NCBI RefSeq assembly: GCF_000499845.2
Contig: NC_023756.2
Location: 31,481,846-31,545,845, forward strand
From: Phaseolus vulgaris
Taxonomy: Eukaryota > Streptophyta > Magnoliopsida > Fabales > Fabaceae
DNA: 64,000 nucleotides
Direction: 5' to 3'
The position numbers were made by a program, and so were the translations under genes. The notes beneath the pieces were generated by a model. It saw only the letters and a program-made list of their open reading frames with translations, did no database searches and was not told the DNA's origin. This document shows, one piece after another, positions 33,204 to 45,465 of the stretch; within the stretch, counting starts at the first letter, position 1; each line of letters begins with the position of its first letter.

Positions 33204-34389
33204 TCTGCAATTTGAAAAATAATCTGGTCTGGCAGGTCATATGAATTAACTTTGTTGTACGAGTTGGTTGGTTGAATTGATTCATAGGTGTATGTGTCTG
33301 TGTTGATTTCACAACGAAAGTAGTATGACAGGTGCAAATCTCTGAGTCTGAATCAATGCACAGGTCTTTTGAAAGTAGAGTCAAGTGTCTGTGTGCAGAT
33401 GTTACTAGATTTTTAATCTGAGTGGTATTAAACTATGTTAGTGGATTTATCGCCTGAGTAATGTGAAACATGAGATATTTACAAACACTTAGTTGTTTAG
33501 TATATTTGGAATGAGTGAAGTGTGATGATTCATATGATTGTGATTGAATGATTCAAATCTGAAGTTTTATCGAAGATTTTAAGAATCACTAGCTCTTCTT
33601 ACAATAATCACTAGCTTACAATAATGAGGTTGTCTAACTATTGCCCATGAAAGGGTGTGTTAAGAAAAGAATTGCAAGAAATAGATAGAGAAAAGGGGAT
33701 TGAAGAAACTACTCACATTTAAATTTTTATGGATCAAGATAAGATAGGTGTTTATCTTTATTATAATTGAATGTATGAGTATGTGACATAAATGGTAAGA
33801 TCCTTAATCTGTTTTACTTTTTTATTTATTTCATACTTAAGAAAAAAAAACTTTAATTCTTAGTTACGTGTTTTAGAAGAAGAAAAAAAGGAATTTGTGC
33901 AAATAATTACTTTCCACATGAGACCCTTTGATTTTCTAATTTTATGTAAATTAGATTCTAAATTAAAAGTGTTAAATTTTTATCTAATATTACAATATAT
34001 CATATAAGCTTATTTTTGTAATAAATAATTTAAAAGTAATTATTTCTATAATAAATTTTAAAACATTAGTCATTGTAAAAGAATATTGACCTTTTATGTC
34101 GTGTTCTTTGATGAGGTAAGATTAAATGTATATGATTTAATAGTAATGTATTTATGGTGTTGTTTTTCAGATAATTTGGTATGTGTATTATATATGTTTT
34201 GATTATTTTAATAATATGTTTTTAAGGTGCAAGGCAACTATGTGAACGAGTTTATCTGACATGTACTCGTTTTATATTTTGGAAGTTTTACTTTGAAGTT
34301 TTTGAAAGTAAGTATAAAGCAGTTGATTTATGTCCATATATTATATTGGTTTCTTATGTATGAACATTTTTTTTATATATTGAAATACT
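33204..34389. other. Non-coding AT-rich stretch
   Basis: I see no gene, repeat family or RNA gene between the CACTA end and the first recognisable LRR codons. Confidence 0.6.
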
Positions 34390-37300
34390 TAAATCTTGCT
34401 GACAATTCTCTCGAGGGTTCGATCCCTCGTCAACTTGGAAATCTCTCTCGTCTGCGGTATCTTGATCTCTAACACAATCATTTTGAAGAAAACATACCAT
34501 CTCAGCTTGGAAATCTCTCTCAGTTGCAGTACCTTGATCTCGAATATAATTCTTTTGAAGGAAATGTACCATCTCAGCTTGGAAATCTTTTCCAGTTGCA
34601 GGAGCTTTGAAGGACATGGTATCAAAATTGACGATGGAGGTCAGTGGATGTCAAATCTCATTTCTTTAACCCATCTTTACTTTCAGTCTGTATCAAATCT
34701 TAATCGTTCTCATACTTGGCTGCAAGTGATTGCAAAGCTACCAAAACTAAAAGAACTAAGTTTAGTTCATTGTAGCCTTTCCGATCATTTCATTCTGTCA
34801 TCCAGGCCTTCTATTTTCAATTTTTCTACTTCTCTCTCTGTTCTTGATCTTTCCTTCAACACATTCACGTCACCGATGGTATTCCAGTGGGTCTCAAACA
34901 CCACTTCCAGCCTTGTTGAACTTGACCTTAGTAATAACATCTTGGAGGGTTCCACATCAATTCATTTTGGCATGTTCATGAATTCGCTTAGGCACCTTGA
35001 CCTCTCCACTAATTATTTCAAGGCCAGGGATTTGAAATCCTTCATGAATATATGCACCTTATCTTCTTTAAACTTATATCAAAACAATTTGACTGAAGAC
35101 CTTCCATCCATCCTTGATCATTTGTCTAGTGGTTGCGTTAGACACTTCAAGAATTGAATCTTAATTATAATGGCATCACTGGCACACTACCTGACATTTC
35201 AGTATTCTCTTCTTTGAAAACATTGTCTCTTGATATCAATCGCTTAAGTGGAACAATACCTGAAGATGTCAAGCTACCGTCTACTTTGGAGGGTTTGTCA
35301 ATTATATTAAATTTCTTAGATGGTGGAATTCCAAAATTATTTGGAAACGCATGCGCTTTGAGATCATTGGATATGTCTCATAATAGCTTGAGTGAAGAGT
35401 TTCCAGTGATAATTCATCATTTGTCTGGGATGTTCTAAGAACTCACTACAAGAATTGATCTTTGAGGGAAATAAAATCGCACGTTACCAGATCTCTCAAT
35501 ATTTTCAACCTTGCAAGTGTTGAAACTTTCTGAAAATGAATTAAATGGCAAGATACCAGAAGGTAACAAATTGCCGTATAAGTTGGAGGATTTGTCAATC
35601 CGATCAAACAGATTAGAAGGTGGAATTGCAAAATTATTTGGGAATGCATGTTCTTTGCTCTCACTTGACATGTTTAACAATAGTTTCACTAATGAGCTTC
35701 CAAAGGTAATTTCTCACTTGTCATGTGCTAGATATTCATTGGAAGAATTAAATCTAGGCGTGAATCAAATCAATGGCATATTACCTGACTTTTCAACATT
35801 CACATTCTTAAAAAGATTAAATCTTTCTAAAACTAAGCTAAATGGAGAGATTCCTAAGGATATTCAACTTCCACCTCAATTGGAGGAACTCTACATGGAT
35901 TCAAATTCTTTAATAGGTGTGCTTAGTGACTATCATTTTGCTAATATGTCCAACTTAAAGAAATTACATTTATCTGACAACTTATTGGCATTGACATTTA
36001 TCGGAAATTGGGTCCCACCTTTTCAATTGCCCACAATAGAATTGAGATCTTGCAAGTTAGGTCCAACATTTCCCAAATGGTTGCAGTCACAAAATAAATT
36101 TTTCAATATTGACATTTCAAACGTTGCAATATCAGATATTGTCCCTGAATGGTTTTGGGCTAAATTACCACGACAAAAAGTGATGAAAATGAATATTTCA
36201 TACAACAATCTACGAGGTATACTTCCAAAGTTTCCACCAACGTATATTCCTACTTCCATGTCCTTTGGATCAAATCAATTTGAAGGTTCTATTCCTCTAT
36301 TTCTACGGAATTTTGGACGTCTTGATTTGTCAAAAAATAAACTCTCAAGTTCTCTTTCATTTTCATGTGAAAATGGTACACTTCAAGGTTTAAGCCATTT
36401 AGACCTTTCATATAATCGATTATCCGAACATATCCCAGATTGTTGGAGACAATTAAACTCACTAGTTTATTTAGATTTGAGTTATAATAAATTTTCAAGA
36501 AAAATTCCCACTTCAATGGGATCGCTTCTTCATCTTCAAGCATTGTTGTTGAGAAACAACAGTTTAGTAGAAGGAATCCCTTTCTCCATGAGGAATTGCA
36601 GAAAGTTGGTAATGGTTGATATGTCAGGATACAAATTATCAGGATCTATCCCAGATTGTATTGGGACAGAAAGAGAATTGCAAATTTTAATTTTGGGAAG
36701 GAATCAATTCTTTGGAAGTTTACCATCAAGGATTTGTTGTCTAAGAAACATTCAACTCTTGGATCTCTTAGTAAACAACTTATCTGGAAAAATTCCTAAA
36801 TGCATAAAAAACCTTACTTCAATGGCTCAAACAACATCTTCAATATATCATGGAGATCATTGGTACTTCTTCAAAAATAGTATTTACGCTACCAACATGT
36901 CATACGATTTGAATGCATTGTTGACTTGGAAAGGTTCGGAACAAATGTTTATGAATAGAGGTTTGTCATTTTTAAAAACCATTGATCTCTCAAGCAATCA
37001 TTTCTGAAAAGAAATTCCTCTAGAAATAAAGAAATTGTCAGGATTGATTTCATTGAACTTATCAAGAAAGAATTTAACTGGGGAAATTCCTTCAAATATT
37101 GGAAATTTAGCAGTCCTTGATTCTCTTGACTTGTCAAGAAACCAACTTGTTGGTTCAATTCCGTTAGTCTTACTCAAATTCATAGACTTGGTGTGCTAGA
37201 TTTGTCCCATAATCATCTAACTGGAAAAATTCCAACTGCTACACAATTACAGGGATTCAATCCATCAAGCTATGAAGATAATTTCAATTTGTGTGGACCA

Positions 37301-37549
37301 CCACTCAAGAAAATGTGTGCTAAGGGTAGATCAACACAATAACCAAATGTTGAAATCCATGGATATTCATTATTCAATAATGATTTTTTCATAAATATGA
37401 CATTTGGATTTGTTCTAAGCTTCTGAATGGTATTTGGCACAATCTTATTCAAAAGTTATTGGCAACATGCCTATTTCAACTTCTTGAATAATGTTAAAGA
37501 TTTTAAAATAGCAGTCTTTGCTAAAATACTTAAGGTGCATAAAGAGTAA
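34390..37549 (+). pseudogene. LRR receptor-like protein (RLP) gene, decayed
   Basis: Extracellular leucine-rich repeats of the plant type are visible from the start: NLADNSLEGSIPRQLGNL, then [19 protein letters not shown]. They continue through several frames (34396-35157, 35154-35438, 35511-37007), for example LDLSYNRLSEHIPDCW and LDLSYNKFSRKIPTSMG. The end has GKIPTATQLQGFNPSSYEDN and LCGPPL, a membrane segment (FFINMTFGFVLSF, a stop, MVFGTILF) and a short tail ending at 37549 with no kinase domain. This is the RLP layout used by Cf-type immune receptors and developmental RLPs. Stops occur near 34465, 34612, 35438, 37005, 37340 and 37426, plus frame changes. The signal peptide and N-terminal cap are missing. 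No function is expected. Confidence 0.9.
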
Positions 37550-38569
37550 CAGGTAATATATTACAGACTTTATATAATTTATTTTCTCTCCTTATATTAA
37601 ATGCATATTATCACATATCATTTTTTTTATAACTTTTATTGATTAAATTAAAATTAACGAACCCTGCTTATGTTAAATATTGAATTAATTTTTGCAATGC
37701 AATGAGTTGCTTTTGAAACTGATTATGTAAAAACAAAGGATTTATTGTACAAGAACAATTAAATGTGTAAATATAGCATGTTAATTAATTAAGATAATGA
37801 CTTCTTTCTTGTTTGTATGCTAATTGCATAGTGCTTATTTACTTAATTTTTTTTAATAAAACTATGTTCTGGACAACCTTTTGCAAATTTGGATGGAAAG
37901 TTTGCATGACTATAAAATAGCAATAAAATCATTGATGTTTCAATACTTGATAGTTTTATAGAAAAAAAAAAAGCAATGGTTTCCGTTACTACCATGAAAT
38001 CATGTTTTTTTTTTTTCTTGTAAATTTATGAGATTTCTTATCTATCAGTAGTTTTTTTTTTTAATTAACCTGATCTTATTATTCTCATTACTTAACAAAG
38101 TTTTAAATATATCAAATATTTTTTTTAGTGAATAACAATAAGATTTTACTTATTTTAATGTACAGATTTATGAGAACTAACACTCTTTGCATTTTATGTT
38201 TCAATTTTCAGGCACTATTGAAGACCCATCATCTTCCATGACTCCAATATTTGAGCTTGTTAATGGTTGGACAAGGCAACAATGGTTTCTTCAAATTCCC
38301 TTACTGTGCTGATAAAAAAAACATCTTCACTGTCAATTGGGAAACTAGTATGTATGTTTTAATTGTTTGAAGTTTTACTTTTTACTAAATTAACGCTATT
38401 AAGTTTTGTGCTTGTAATGAAATATAAATTATCATGCATTTTATTAACAATTCACTCGTAATTTTCTTATAATCCAAACTTCGGTCTGACATTATTTAAT
38501 TAAATATATTTCAGATATTTGTTTCAAGAAAGTTTCATGATTTTGACGAGTGTCTCATTTGCAATTTTA

Positions 38570-38606
<37 letters not shown>

Positions 38607-39376
38607 GATAAAAACTAAAAAGAAAAATAATCATTTCAAATTCAAGACATCTAAAATATTATTTATAAAATAAGGGCGTGGTGCACAGAAAAATAAAGAA
38701 TAAGTTCAGAGTTCAGAACAGAAAACGAAAGTAGAGAAAAATATTGCCATGCATGTGCGAGTGTATGTCAAACAAACATCGTATAATATATAGAACAATA
38801 AAAAATTAGATCTAAATTGAAATTTTTTAAAACCAAGAAACTCTCAACTTTGTGATCCTTTCTCTTCCCATTCCTAAACCATTTCAAGTGAGAAAAAGTG
38901 GAATGTTGAAATTAAAGAGGTTGAGGATAGAATGCAGGATTTCTAATATTCTCCTGACCTGACTCCTTATGGTCATTTTCAAGTGTGATTATGTATAATT
39001 TTGAAAACCTAATATTCTGAGCAGGCATTTTAATGTTGTAAAGGGAACATGTATCCCTCATCTTATCCTAGAAACCTGAAGTAGTGTGTCATTCAGATGG
39101 GAAAATTTTGATAGACTAAACAGAATTCCTTGATCAATGAATAAAATATTAGTTGTGAATCTGTAAACTAAGTCATTCCATGCATAATATTATTTACTTG
39201 TAAATTGAAACAAGAAACATTTGTTATTCCAAACCATTCAAGTTATTTAGAAGCCTAGGTTTTCTCCCAAAAGAACTGCTTCAAGTCTGAAAATAGTTCA
39301 TGCAACTGCAACAGTTCAATATAGAAAAGAACAATATAGTTAAATTGAGAAACCAAATATCTAATGTGGGTGCAAA
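37550..39376. other. Non-coding stretch with a TA microsatellite
   Basis: AT-rich, with a (TA)n run at about 38573-38602. A short open stretch after TTTTCAG (38212-38330) reads GTIEDPSSSMTPIFELVNGW but matches nothing I recognise. The right end probably holds the 3' untranslated region of the NDUFA5 gene. Confidence 0.6.
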
Positions 39377-42089
39377 TCATGTCGTCGAAGGTGATTCACT
39401 AGAGCTGGCAGCAGAAGTATCTTTTCCTGATGACGACGAAAGTTCCTCTAGCGTCTTGTGAAATTCTGTAGGGAGAGGAGGAGGTCGGTGGAGAGGAACA
39501 TGCTTAGGAACTGGTGCATCGTTCTCAATCACCTCACATTCATAATCATCTGGAACACCCCACGGATCCCACTCTGCACTCCAAAAATATACATTGAATA
39601 AATGCTAATGATATTTCTAATCAATTCATGCAAAAAACATTCCAAGGTATTCATATAACAATTGCCTTTTATAGATAGGTTAAACGTATAATTTAATCTA
39701 TATATATGTTGTGAATTCTAAATTTGGTCTCTATATGTAAAATCTTATCAAATTGATCCTTTTAAATTTAAACATTATCAATTTAGTCTCTGTCACTGTT
39801 AATACCATTACGAATTCTTATTAGTGCTTACACATGTAGTACATGATTAATCTGATTCTCATACATGTAGTACACTCTTAATTTTGTTCTTATACGAGCA
39901 GTGCACTCTTAATTTGGTTCTTATGTGAGTAAACATTCTTAATTTAATCCTTTGCATGCAGAAACTAGATTAAGAGTTCTAAATGTATTGGGACCAAATA
40001 AAGAATGTATTGCATGTATAAGAACAAAATTAGAATACATAAGGGAGTTAACGATGGCAAGACTGAACAAATCCATAATGTTGGGACATATAAGACTGAT
40101 TTAATAAATTTGTACATTTAAAAACAAAACTGAGATTCACAATACAATAGAGACTACGCTATAAATATTTGTTTGAATGCAGAATGCAAGACAAATAAAG
40201 GATAATTTGTTTTGAGCAACTGAACATATTTTTTTTGCTTTCACTTTTACTTACAAAAATGTTACTTTGTTTTCACTTCGATTCCTATTCTCAAAAATTT
40301 GAATAAGAGTGAAAACAATGTCGCCAAAAAGATTCCAAAGGAATTATAATTTTTTATTATTCCATAAATATGTTAGTTCCATGTCTTGTTTAAAGAAAAA
40401 ATTATGAAACTTAAGTTGACTTTTGTTGTATAGTGAGAATGATCATATAACAGAAAAAGTTTGCAGATGCTGAAAAAAAATTAAATTTGCACTAAAGCAA
40501 GGAAGAGTCAAAGTTACAACTATTGCCAAGAAATAAAAAATGACTTGGGAACTAGGATGCATCTGTGATAAAGGAAAAGCCAACAACTGCCAAATTCATA
40601 ATGTGAACAAAACTCAACCTGGATTAGCAAAATTCAAAATACCCTAACCAAGATAAAATCCCCATTCATATATACAGTATACACATGTGGACAAATAACA
40701 CTAAAATTACAACGCATAAGCTGTTCCAGACCGAGTTGTCACACCAAGACATACAAAATAATCTAGACTTACTACCACCAAAATTGGTAGGCTACAGACC
40801 ACAAGTTCAGATGTGTAAAAACTAAGAAATTTAAGTGTTACCCATGACTTTGGCATTGTGCAGAGATTTATAAATATTGTGCATAATAGATGCAGATTGT
40901 GAATAAAAAAATGGAATGCACACAAGATGTAATTACCCACTCATAGTTTGAACAGACTACAAAATTCTCAAGGGAAGAGAAAAGTAAGAAAACTGAGCAT
41001 ATTTATAACGAGGAAGTGGTTGCAGAACAATCACTTGGCTTGAAAATGGGAATATTGCATGTAAAGGAGGATATATATTCAAAGGAGTTCTGGTCCCCTT
41101 CATTTAGTTCAAACTCATATAGGCCTTGTAGAGAGCATGATGTACAGTACAGACGGCTTTGATAGAGCTATTTTATGGAATTTAGCTTATTTTTATGTTG
41201 GTGGTAAACATGACTGATGGAGAACTAACTGACTTTCATTGCATTTACTATCTTTATCGTATCTCTGGCTCAATCCAAAATGTTTGAGCACAATTACTAT
41301 TAAAATGTCACTGATGGTAATGATTAAACTAGTATTAGAAACTCTGTAAAACAACATAAAGGTTTTTACACAAGATGCAGATCCTAATCCGAAAATGTGA
41401 GAATAATACAAGTCCAAAGGGTTTGGTATGGTCATACTCTTGTTACAACAATCTACAGTAACCCGAGATGGCCTGCCAGCGGTCACTTCATAGAACCAAA
41501 GTTTTAACTAAACCTAAAAAATCCATCCTTTGCACGACCACATTTGCTACCGCATAAGCCGCATTTGGCAGCAATTCTATGCAATATCAAGGATCACAGC
41601 GAAATTGAAATTCCCAATTAAAACCTAGAACTAACACACAAAAGTCGAATCCCGATTACTCAACCATCAGATTAATTGATTTCACAACCCACACAGGATC
41701 ATCCACCAACCCACACAACACTAAATTCATAAGAAATTTAATATTTAAAGTAAAATAAAGAAACAACGGAGAATACCGATCATATGGGAAATGAGCTTGA
41801 GCTCATCTTGAGCCTCTTCGATGAGTTCCTCGACCTGGCCGCAAGCAAGACGTTTCTCGATGGTCTCCCAGTCCTCCTCCTCTTTGCACACGCTCAGCCG
41901 ATGCTTCGTGAAGCTCTCCACCGCCTTGCGGTAACCCTCGTCTTCTGGAACCTTCTGGATCTCCTTCAGCGTCTTGCTGTAGAGTCCGATCAGCACCTCC
42001 CTCGCGTTCGGCACCACCTCCAAACCAACGATCCCTGTCGAGGCCTTTACCTTCGCCATCAATGGCCGCGCCACCGCCCGTAGAAACAT
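39377..42089 (-). CDS. NDUFA5: NADH dehydrogenase (ubiquinone) 1 alpha subcomplex subunit 5, mitochondrial
   Basis: Two coding exons, 42089-41777 and 39573-39377, joined in phase 1 across a 2203-bp GT-AG intron, give 169 residues. The product is a small accessory subunit of respiratory complex I on the matrix side, with no catalytic residues. Key text: MFLRAVARPLMAKVKASTGI, VGLEVVPNAREVLIGLYSKT, VPEDEGYRKAVESFTKHRL, CKEEEDWETIEKRLACGQVE and, across the junction, EWDPWGVPDDYECEVIEND. The C-terminus is serine-rich. The length equals that of the plant orthologue as I recall it. An upstream in-frame ATG (42107) exists, but the start at 42089 fits the family. No stops or frame shifts are seen; this is the one intact host gene here. 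Confidence 0.95.
39676..40168. mobile_element. MITE-like inverted-repeat element in the NDUFA5 intron
   Basis: The left end (TTGTGAATTCTAAATTTGG) and the right end in reverse complement (TTGTGAATCTCAGTTTTG) resemble each other over about 60 bp. Between them are diverged units of about 30-38 bp with CACTCTTAATTTNGTTCTTAT. It has no coding capacity. The superfamily and TSD could not be fixed. Confidence 0.5.
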
Positions 42090-42191
42090 CTTCACTTCCG
42101 ATCTCACTCTCCTCCAATGTCTCCAAACACGACGCTGTTCCGAATCTCAGAAATGAGAGCGTGGGTGGTTTCGAAATGCAGATGCTCCGAT

Positions 42192-42214
42192 TGGGCCTGT
42201 AGCTCCTAGGCCCA
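42192..42214 (-). promoter_or_regulatory. Paired Site II elements upstream of NDUFA5
   Basis: TGGGCC (42192-42197) and GGCCCA (42209-42214) lie about 103-125 bp upstream of the ATG, in opposite orientation. Site II motifs (TGGGCC/T, bound by TCP factors) are typical of plant promoters for nuclear genes of oxidative phosphorylation, so they fit this gene. Confidence 0.7.
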
Positions 42215-42285
42215 AACGGCCAAAAATAGAGTGGGTTTAAAGTACCGGGTGACCCAAAGGCTTTTACTTTTTAATTTGAAACTTT

Positions 42286-42523
42286 CAGGAAAAGAATAGG
42301 GAAATTGTTAACTTTAATTAATACATTATTATTATTATTATTATATTCTCAAAAAACATCCAAAATCGGGTTATTTTTTATAAATCAGTGTATAAAAATT
42401 TATTAATCTAAGATTATTTATATATTAAATTATCATAATTTATTTGTTAAAATATACTAAAATTTAAATAATTTTTTTATTCCATTTTTCGGGAAAAGAA
42501 TAGGGAAACTGTTAACTTTAATA

Positions 42524-42582
<59 letters not shown>

Positions 42583-42597
42583 TCTCAAAAAACTTCC
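42286..42597. repeat. Tandem duplication of about 200 bp, second copy split by the Tekay-like element
   Basis: Unit 1 (42286-42488) starts GGAAAAGAATAGGGAAA and includes CTCAAAAAACATCCAAAATC. Unit 2 starts at 42489 with the same text, reaches CTCAAAAAACTTCC (42597), and continues after the element at 49722 (CTTCCAAAATC) to about 49857. Confidence 0.9.
42521..42582. repeat. (ATT)n microsatellite
   Basis: About 19-20 perfect ATT units. A shorter run of about six units occupies the same place in unit 1 of the duplication (42327-42346). Confidence 0.95.
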
Positions 42598-43661
42598 TGT
42601 AACAGCACCTTTTTTTTAAAAAAAAAGCAAAAACAGAGACCCCACGCACAGTTTCTTTCTTCTTCTTTTTCTTCCTTATCTCCATTTCTCTCTCTCTCTC
42701 CAATTCTCTTCTCTCCCTCTCTCTTAATTTCTTTCCCAATCTTCATCTATTTTAGAATCTGATCATACCACGCTGTAGCTGAGGAGTTCAAGAACATTTC
42801 TACCCGATCAGATTTTCAAAACAGAGTAAGTTCATTTTTACTCTAAATATCCTTTGTTCTTTGTTTTTCCTTAGGATTTAGTCATCAATCTTGATGGGGT
42901 CAGTTGAGAAGTTTAATCCTCTCAACTTATTCTATTATACACTGAATTTTTGTTTTGTTTGGATAACTTGCATTAGGCCCGTAAATCTTGAAGCTTATCC
43001 AAACGGTGGGGAATAAAATTCTAAAAGTTGCTTGGAAAGCAAGCAATTGAGGTAAGGGAAGCTAAATTTAATTTTTAATAGAACTCTAGGCTAGAAGATC
43101 TGGATGTGGAAGGGACGTGGTCCCAATATTCAATTTCTCTTGCAGGGATGTTGTGTGTTTATATATATTGGGTTGTTTGTTTATATATTATTTAAATTTG
43201 TGGAAATATTCGGTTTTGATGATTTAGTATTAAAGTGTTATTTTTCGGAAGACGTTGTTTGTTGAATATTCTGGACGTGTAGATCCATGTGAGATCTATG
43301 TGATTGTTTATTGTTGAGATTTGAAGAAATTTGAATAATTTGATAAATTGATCATGTAATTTGGTTTTCTCTTTTGATTTAATTGTGTATATTATAAAAT
43401 TTTATTTTCACTAGCTTACCCTTGCTTTTCTTGTTGTGTTTGAACTGCGATGACTGTACTATGTACACGAGTAGATGACCATACAGGTGCAGGAGAGCCT
43501 TAGAGGTTTCAAAGTCTTACTTTGAGATGTGGATATGTAAATATCTGTATTTCTATAAATCCTAATCATGTATTAGGAATGTTTTTGAAAAACTCCAAGT
43601 TTGTACAAAAACTGATAGAACTTTTATTGTAATAGTTATATGTAAATTATGGGGTGTTACA
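42598..43661 (+). repeat. 5' LTR (1064 bp)
   Basis: It runs TGTAACAGCACC to GGGGTGTTACA. Compared with the 3' LTR it lacks about 350 bp at about 43248 (the join reads GTGTTATTTTTCGGAAGACG). Its first 175 bp are C/T-rich and absent from the 3' LTR. Confidence 0.92.
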
Positions 43662-43666
43662 TTTAA

Positions 43667-43680
43667 TGGTATCAGAGTGG
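43667..43680 (+). other. Primer binding site, initiator tRNA-Met type
   Basis: TGGTATCAGAGTGG lies five bases after the 5' LTR. Confidence 0.88.
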
Positions 43681-44085
43681 TTCATCCTTAGGATAACCTG
43701 AGGGTAGTGGGTTTATTCTGTTTCTCCTGCGTGTAGATTTTTGGTTACGTCTAGCCTCAAGACTTAGTTAAAAGTTTCTAATAAGATGTTTGACAAAGTT
43801 TTTTTCTTGAAATCTTGTTTGTGTTCGAGTCAAGTTAATTGTTATGAATAAAGATGAAAGTATTAAGAATGAAAAGAATCTTGATAGAGTGGTGAGGGTG
43901 CACACTCATGACTAGATCAAGATTATTTTCTATCTTAATTCTAAGTAGCTAGAGTACATTTTAGGGATAAGTTTTGATTGGTTTTTACTTGTTTCGTATG
44001 ATTATTTCTTTGAAGTTAATTTGTCTTAAAGATGTAGTTTGAAATTTTTAGTAATTTCTAACCCAATTCTTTTTGTGCTTAGTAG

Positions 44086-45465
44086 ATGGCACATAGACCA
44101 CCTACTCCTCCTCCACCAGTAGATATGCCCAACTTAGCTCGGGCAATAGAGATGATGGCAACAGCCTTGCAACAACAGAGTGCTACTATGGCACAACAGC
44201 ATCTGGCCGCCCTTTATCAATTAAAAACAGCTAGATTAGCAGCAGAAGCATCTCAGCTTCATCAACAACCCCATACCTTTAGTCGGGAGGATTTTCTGAG
44301 ACATAATCCACCCAAATTTAATGGCAAGGTAAATCCAGATGGGGCAGACCAGTGGGTGAGAGACATAGAAAGAATCTTTGAAGCTACTCAATGTCCTGAA
44401 GAGAGAAAGTTATCGTATGCCATCTATATGCTTATTGAAGAAGCTGAGTTTTGGTGGATAGGCATGAGGCAAATGATGGAAGACAAAGCAGAAGATGCCA
44501 CTTGGGAGAACTTCAAAGTAAGATTCCTGGAGGAGTATTTTCCTAATAGTGTCAGGTATGCAAAAGAAATTGAATTCATGCAGCTGGAACAAGGAAATAT
44601 TTCAGTCACTGAATATGCTACTAGGTTCAAACACCTAGCTAGATTCTACACCCATACCATGACTGAGGCTTGGAGATGTAGAAAATTTGAGTTTGGGTTG
44701 AAGCAAGAACTTAAAGAAGTGGTGATTCCTATGTCTATTAGAGATTTCCCTGCTCTAGTGGAGAAAGCAAAAGTAGTGGAGAGTTTGAAAAATAGTAGCA
44801 GACTTGCTAAGCCTCAAGTGGGAGGACCTTCTAAAAGCTTGCCTAAATATGAAGATAGAAAGAAACCTTATTTCAAACCTCAATCTTATAGCAGTGGAAG
44901 ACCTAGTTCTCAATCACCACCTAGTTTCAGATGTTTTAGATGCGGTGGGCCACATGTTGTTAGATTTTGCCCTCATCCAGTGTCAAATGTGATATGTGAT
45001 AGATGTCACAAGTATGGTCATGCAACAAAAGACTGTCGTGTCCAATTGGGAGCTCCAAATTCTGGCGGAGTGCAGCAAGTACAACAAAATAGTAATCAAA
45101 AACCCAAAGCTACTGGTAGAGTTTTTGCTATTAGTGGAGCTGAAGCTTCACAGTCTGATAGCCTTGTTAGAGGTATTTGTTCTATCCTTGGAACACAGTT
45201 ATCTGTATTGTTTGATTCTGGGGCAACCCATTCTTTTATATCTTTTAATTGTGCTAAGAAACTTAAGTTGCCAGTCCGAGAGTTAGAAATTGAGTTGGTG
45301 GTATCTACACCAACAGAAGGTATTATAGTAACTTCTTCCATGTGTGCTGAGTGTCCAGTAATTATAGATGGGCAGAGGTACAAGATCAACATGATTTGTA
45401 TACCTCTAAAGATTTGGAGGTTATATTGGGAATGGATTGGTTGTCTGCTAATCATATCCTTATAG
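44086..45465 (+). pseudogene. gag-protease of the Tekay-like element
   Basis: It starts MAHRPPTPPPPVDMPNLARA. The gag core is about residues 75-240 (WVRDIERIFEATQCPEERKL, YATRFKHLARFYTHTM). Zinc knuckles CFRCGGPHVVRFC (about 284-296, slightly irregular) and CDRCHKYGHATKDC (about 305-318) follow. The protease motif is SVLFDSGATHSFIS (about 374-387). The frame shifts near residue 443; the expected text (LGMDWL-like) continues in another frame, so pol is not continuous with it. Up to that point the reading is open. Confidence 0.92.

Noticed and set aside
38573..38602. TA run considered as a MITE end or TSD
   Set aside because: It is a plain dinucleotide microsatellite with no inverted repeats beside it.
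41803..42126. Second minus-strand frame over the NDUFA5 first exon
   Set aside because: It is an alternative frame of a clearly identified gene; the composition is arginine/glycine-rich only because of the shift.
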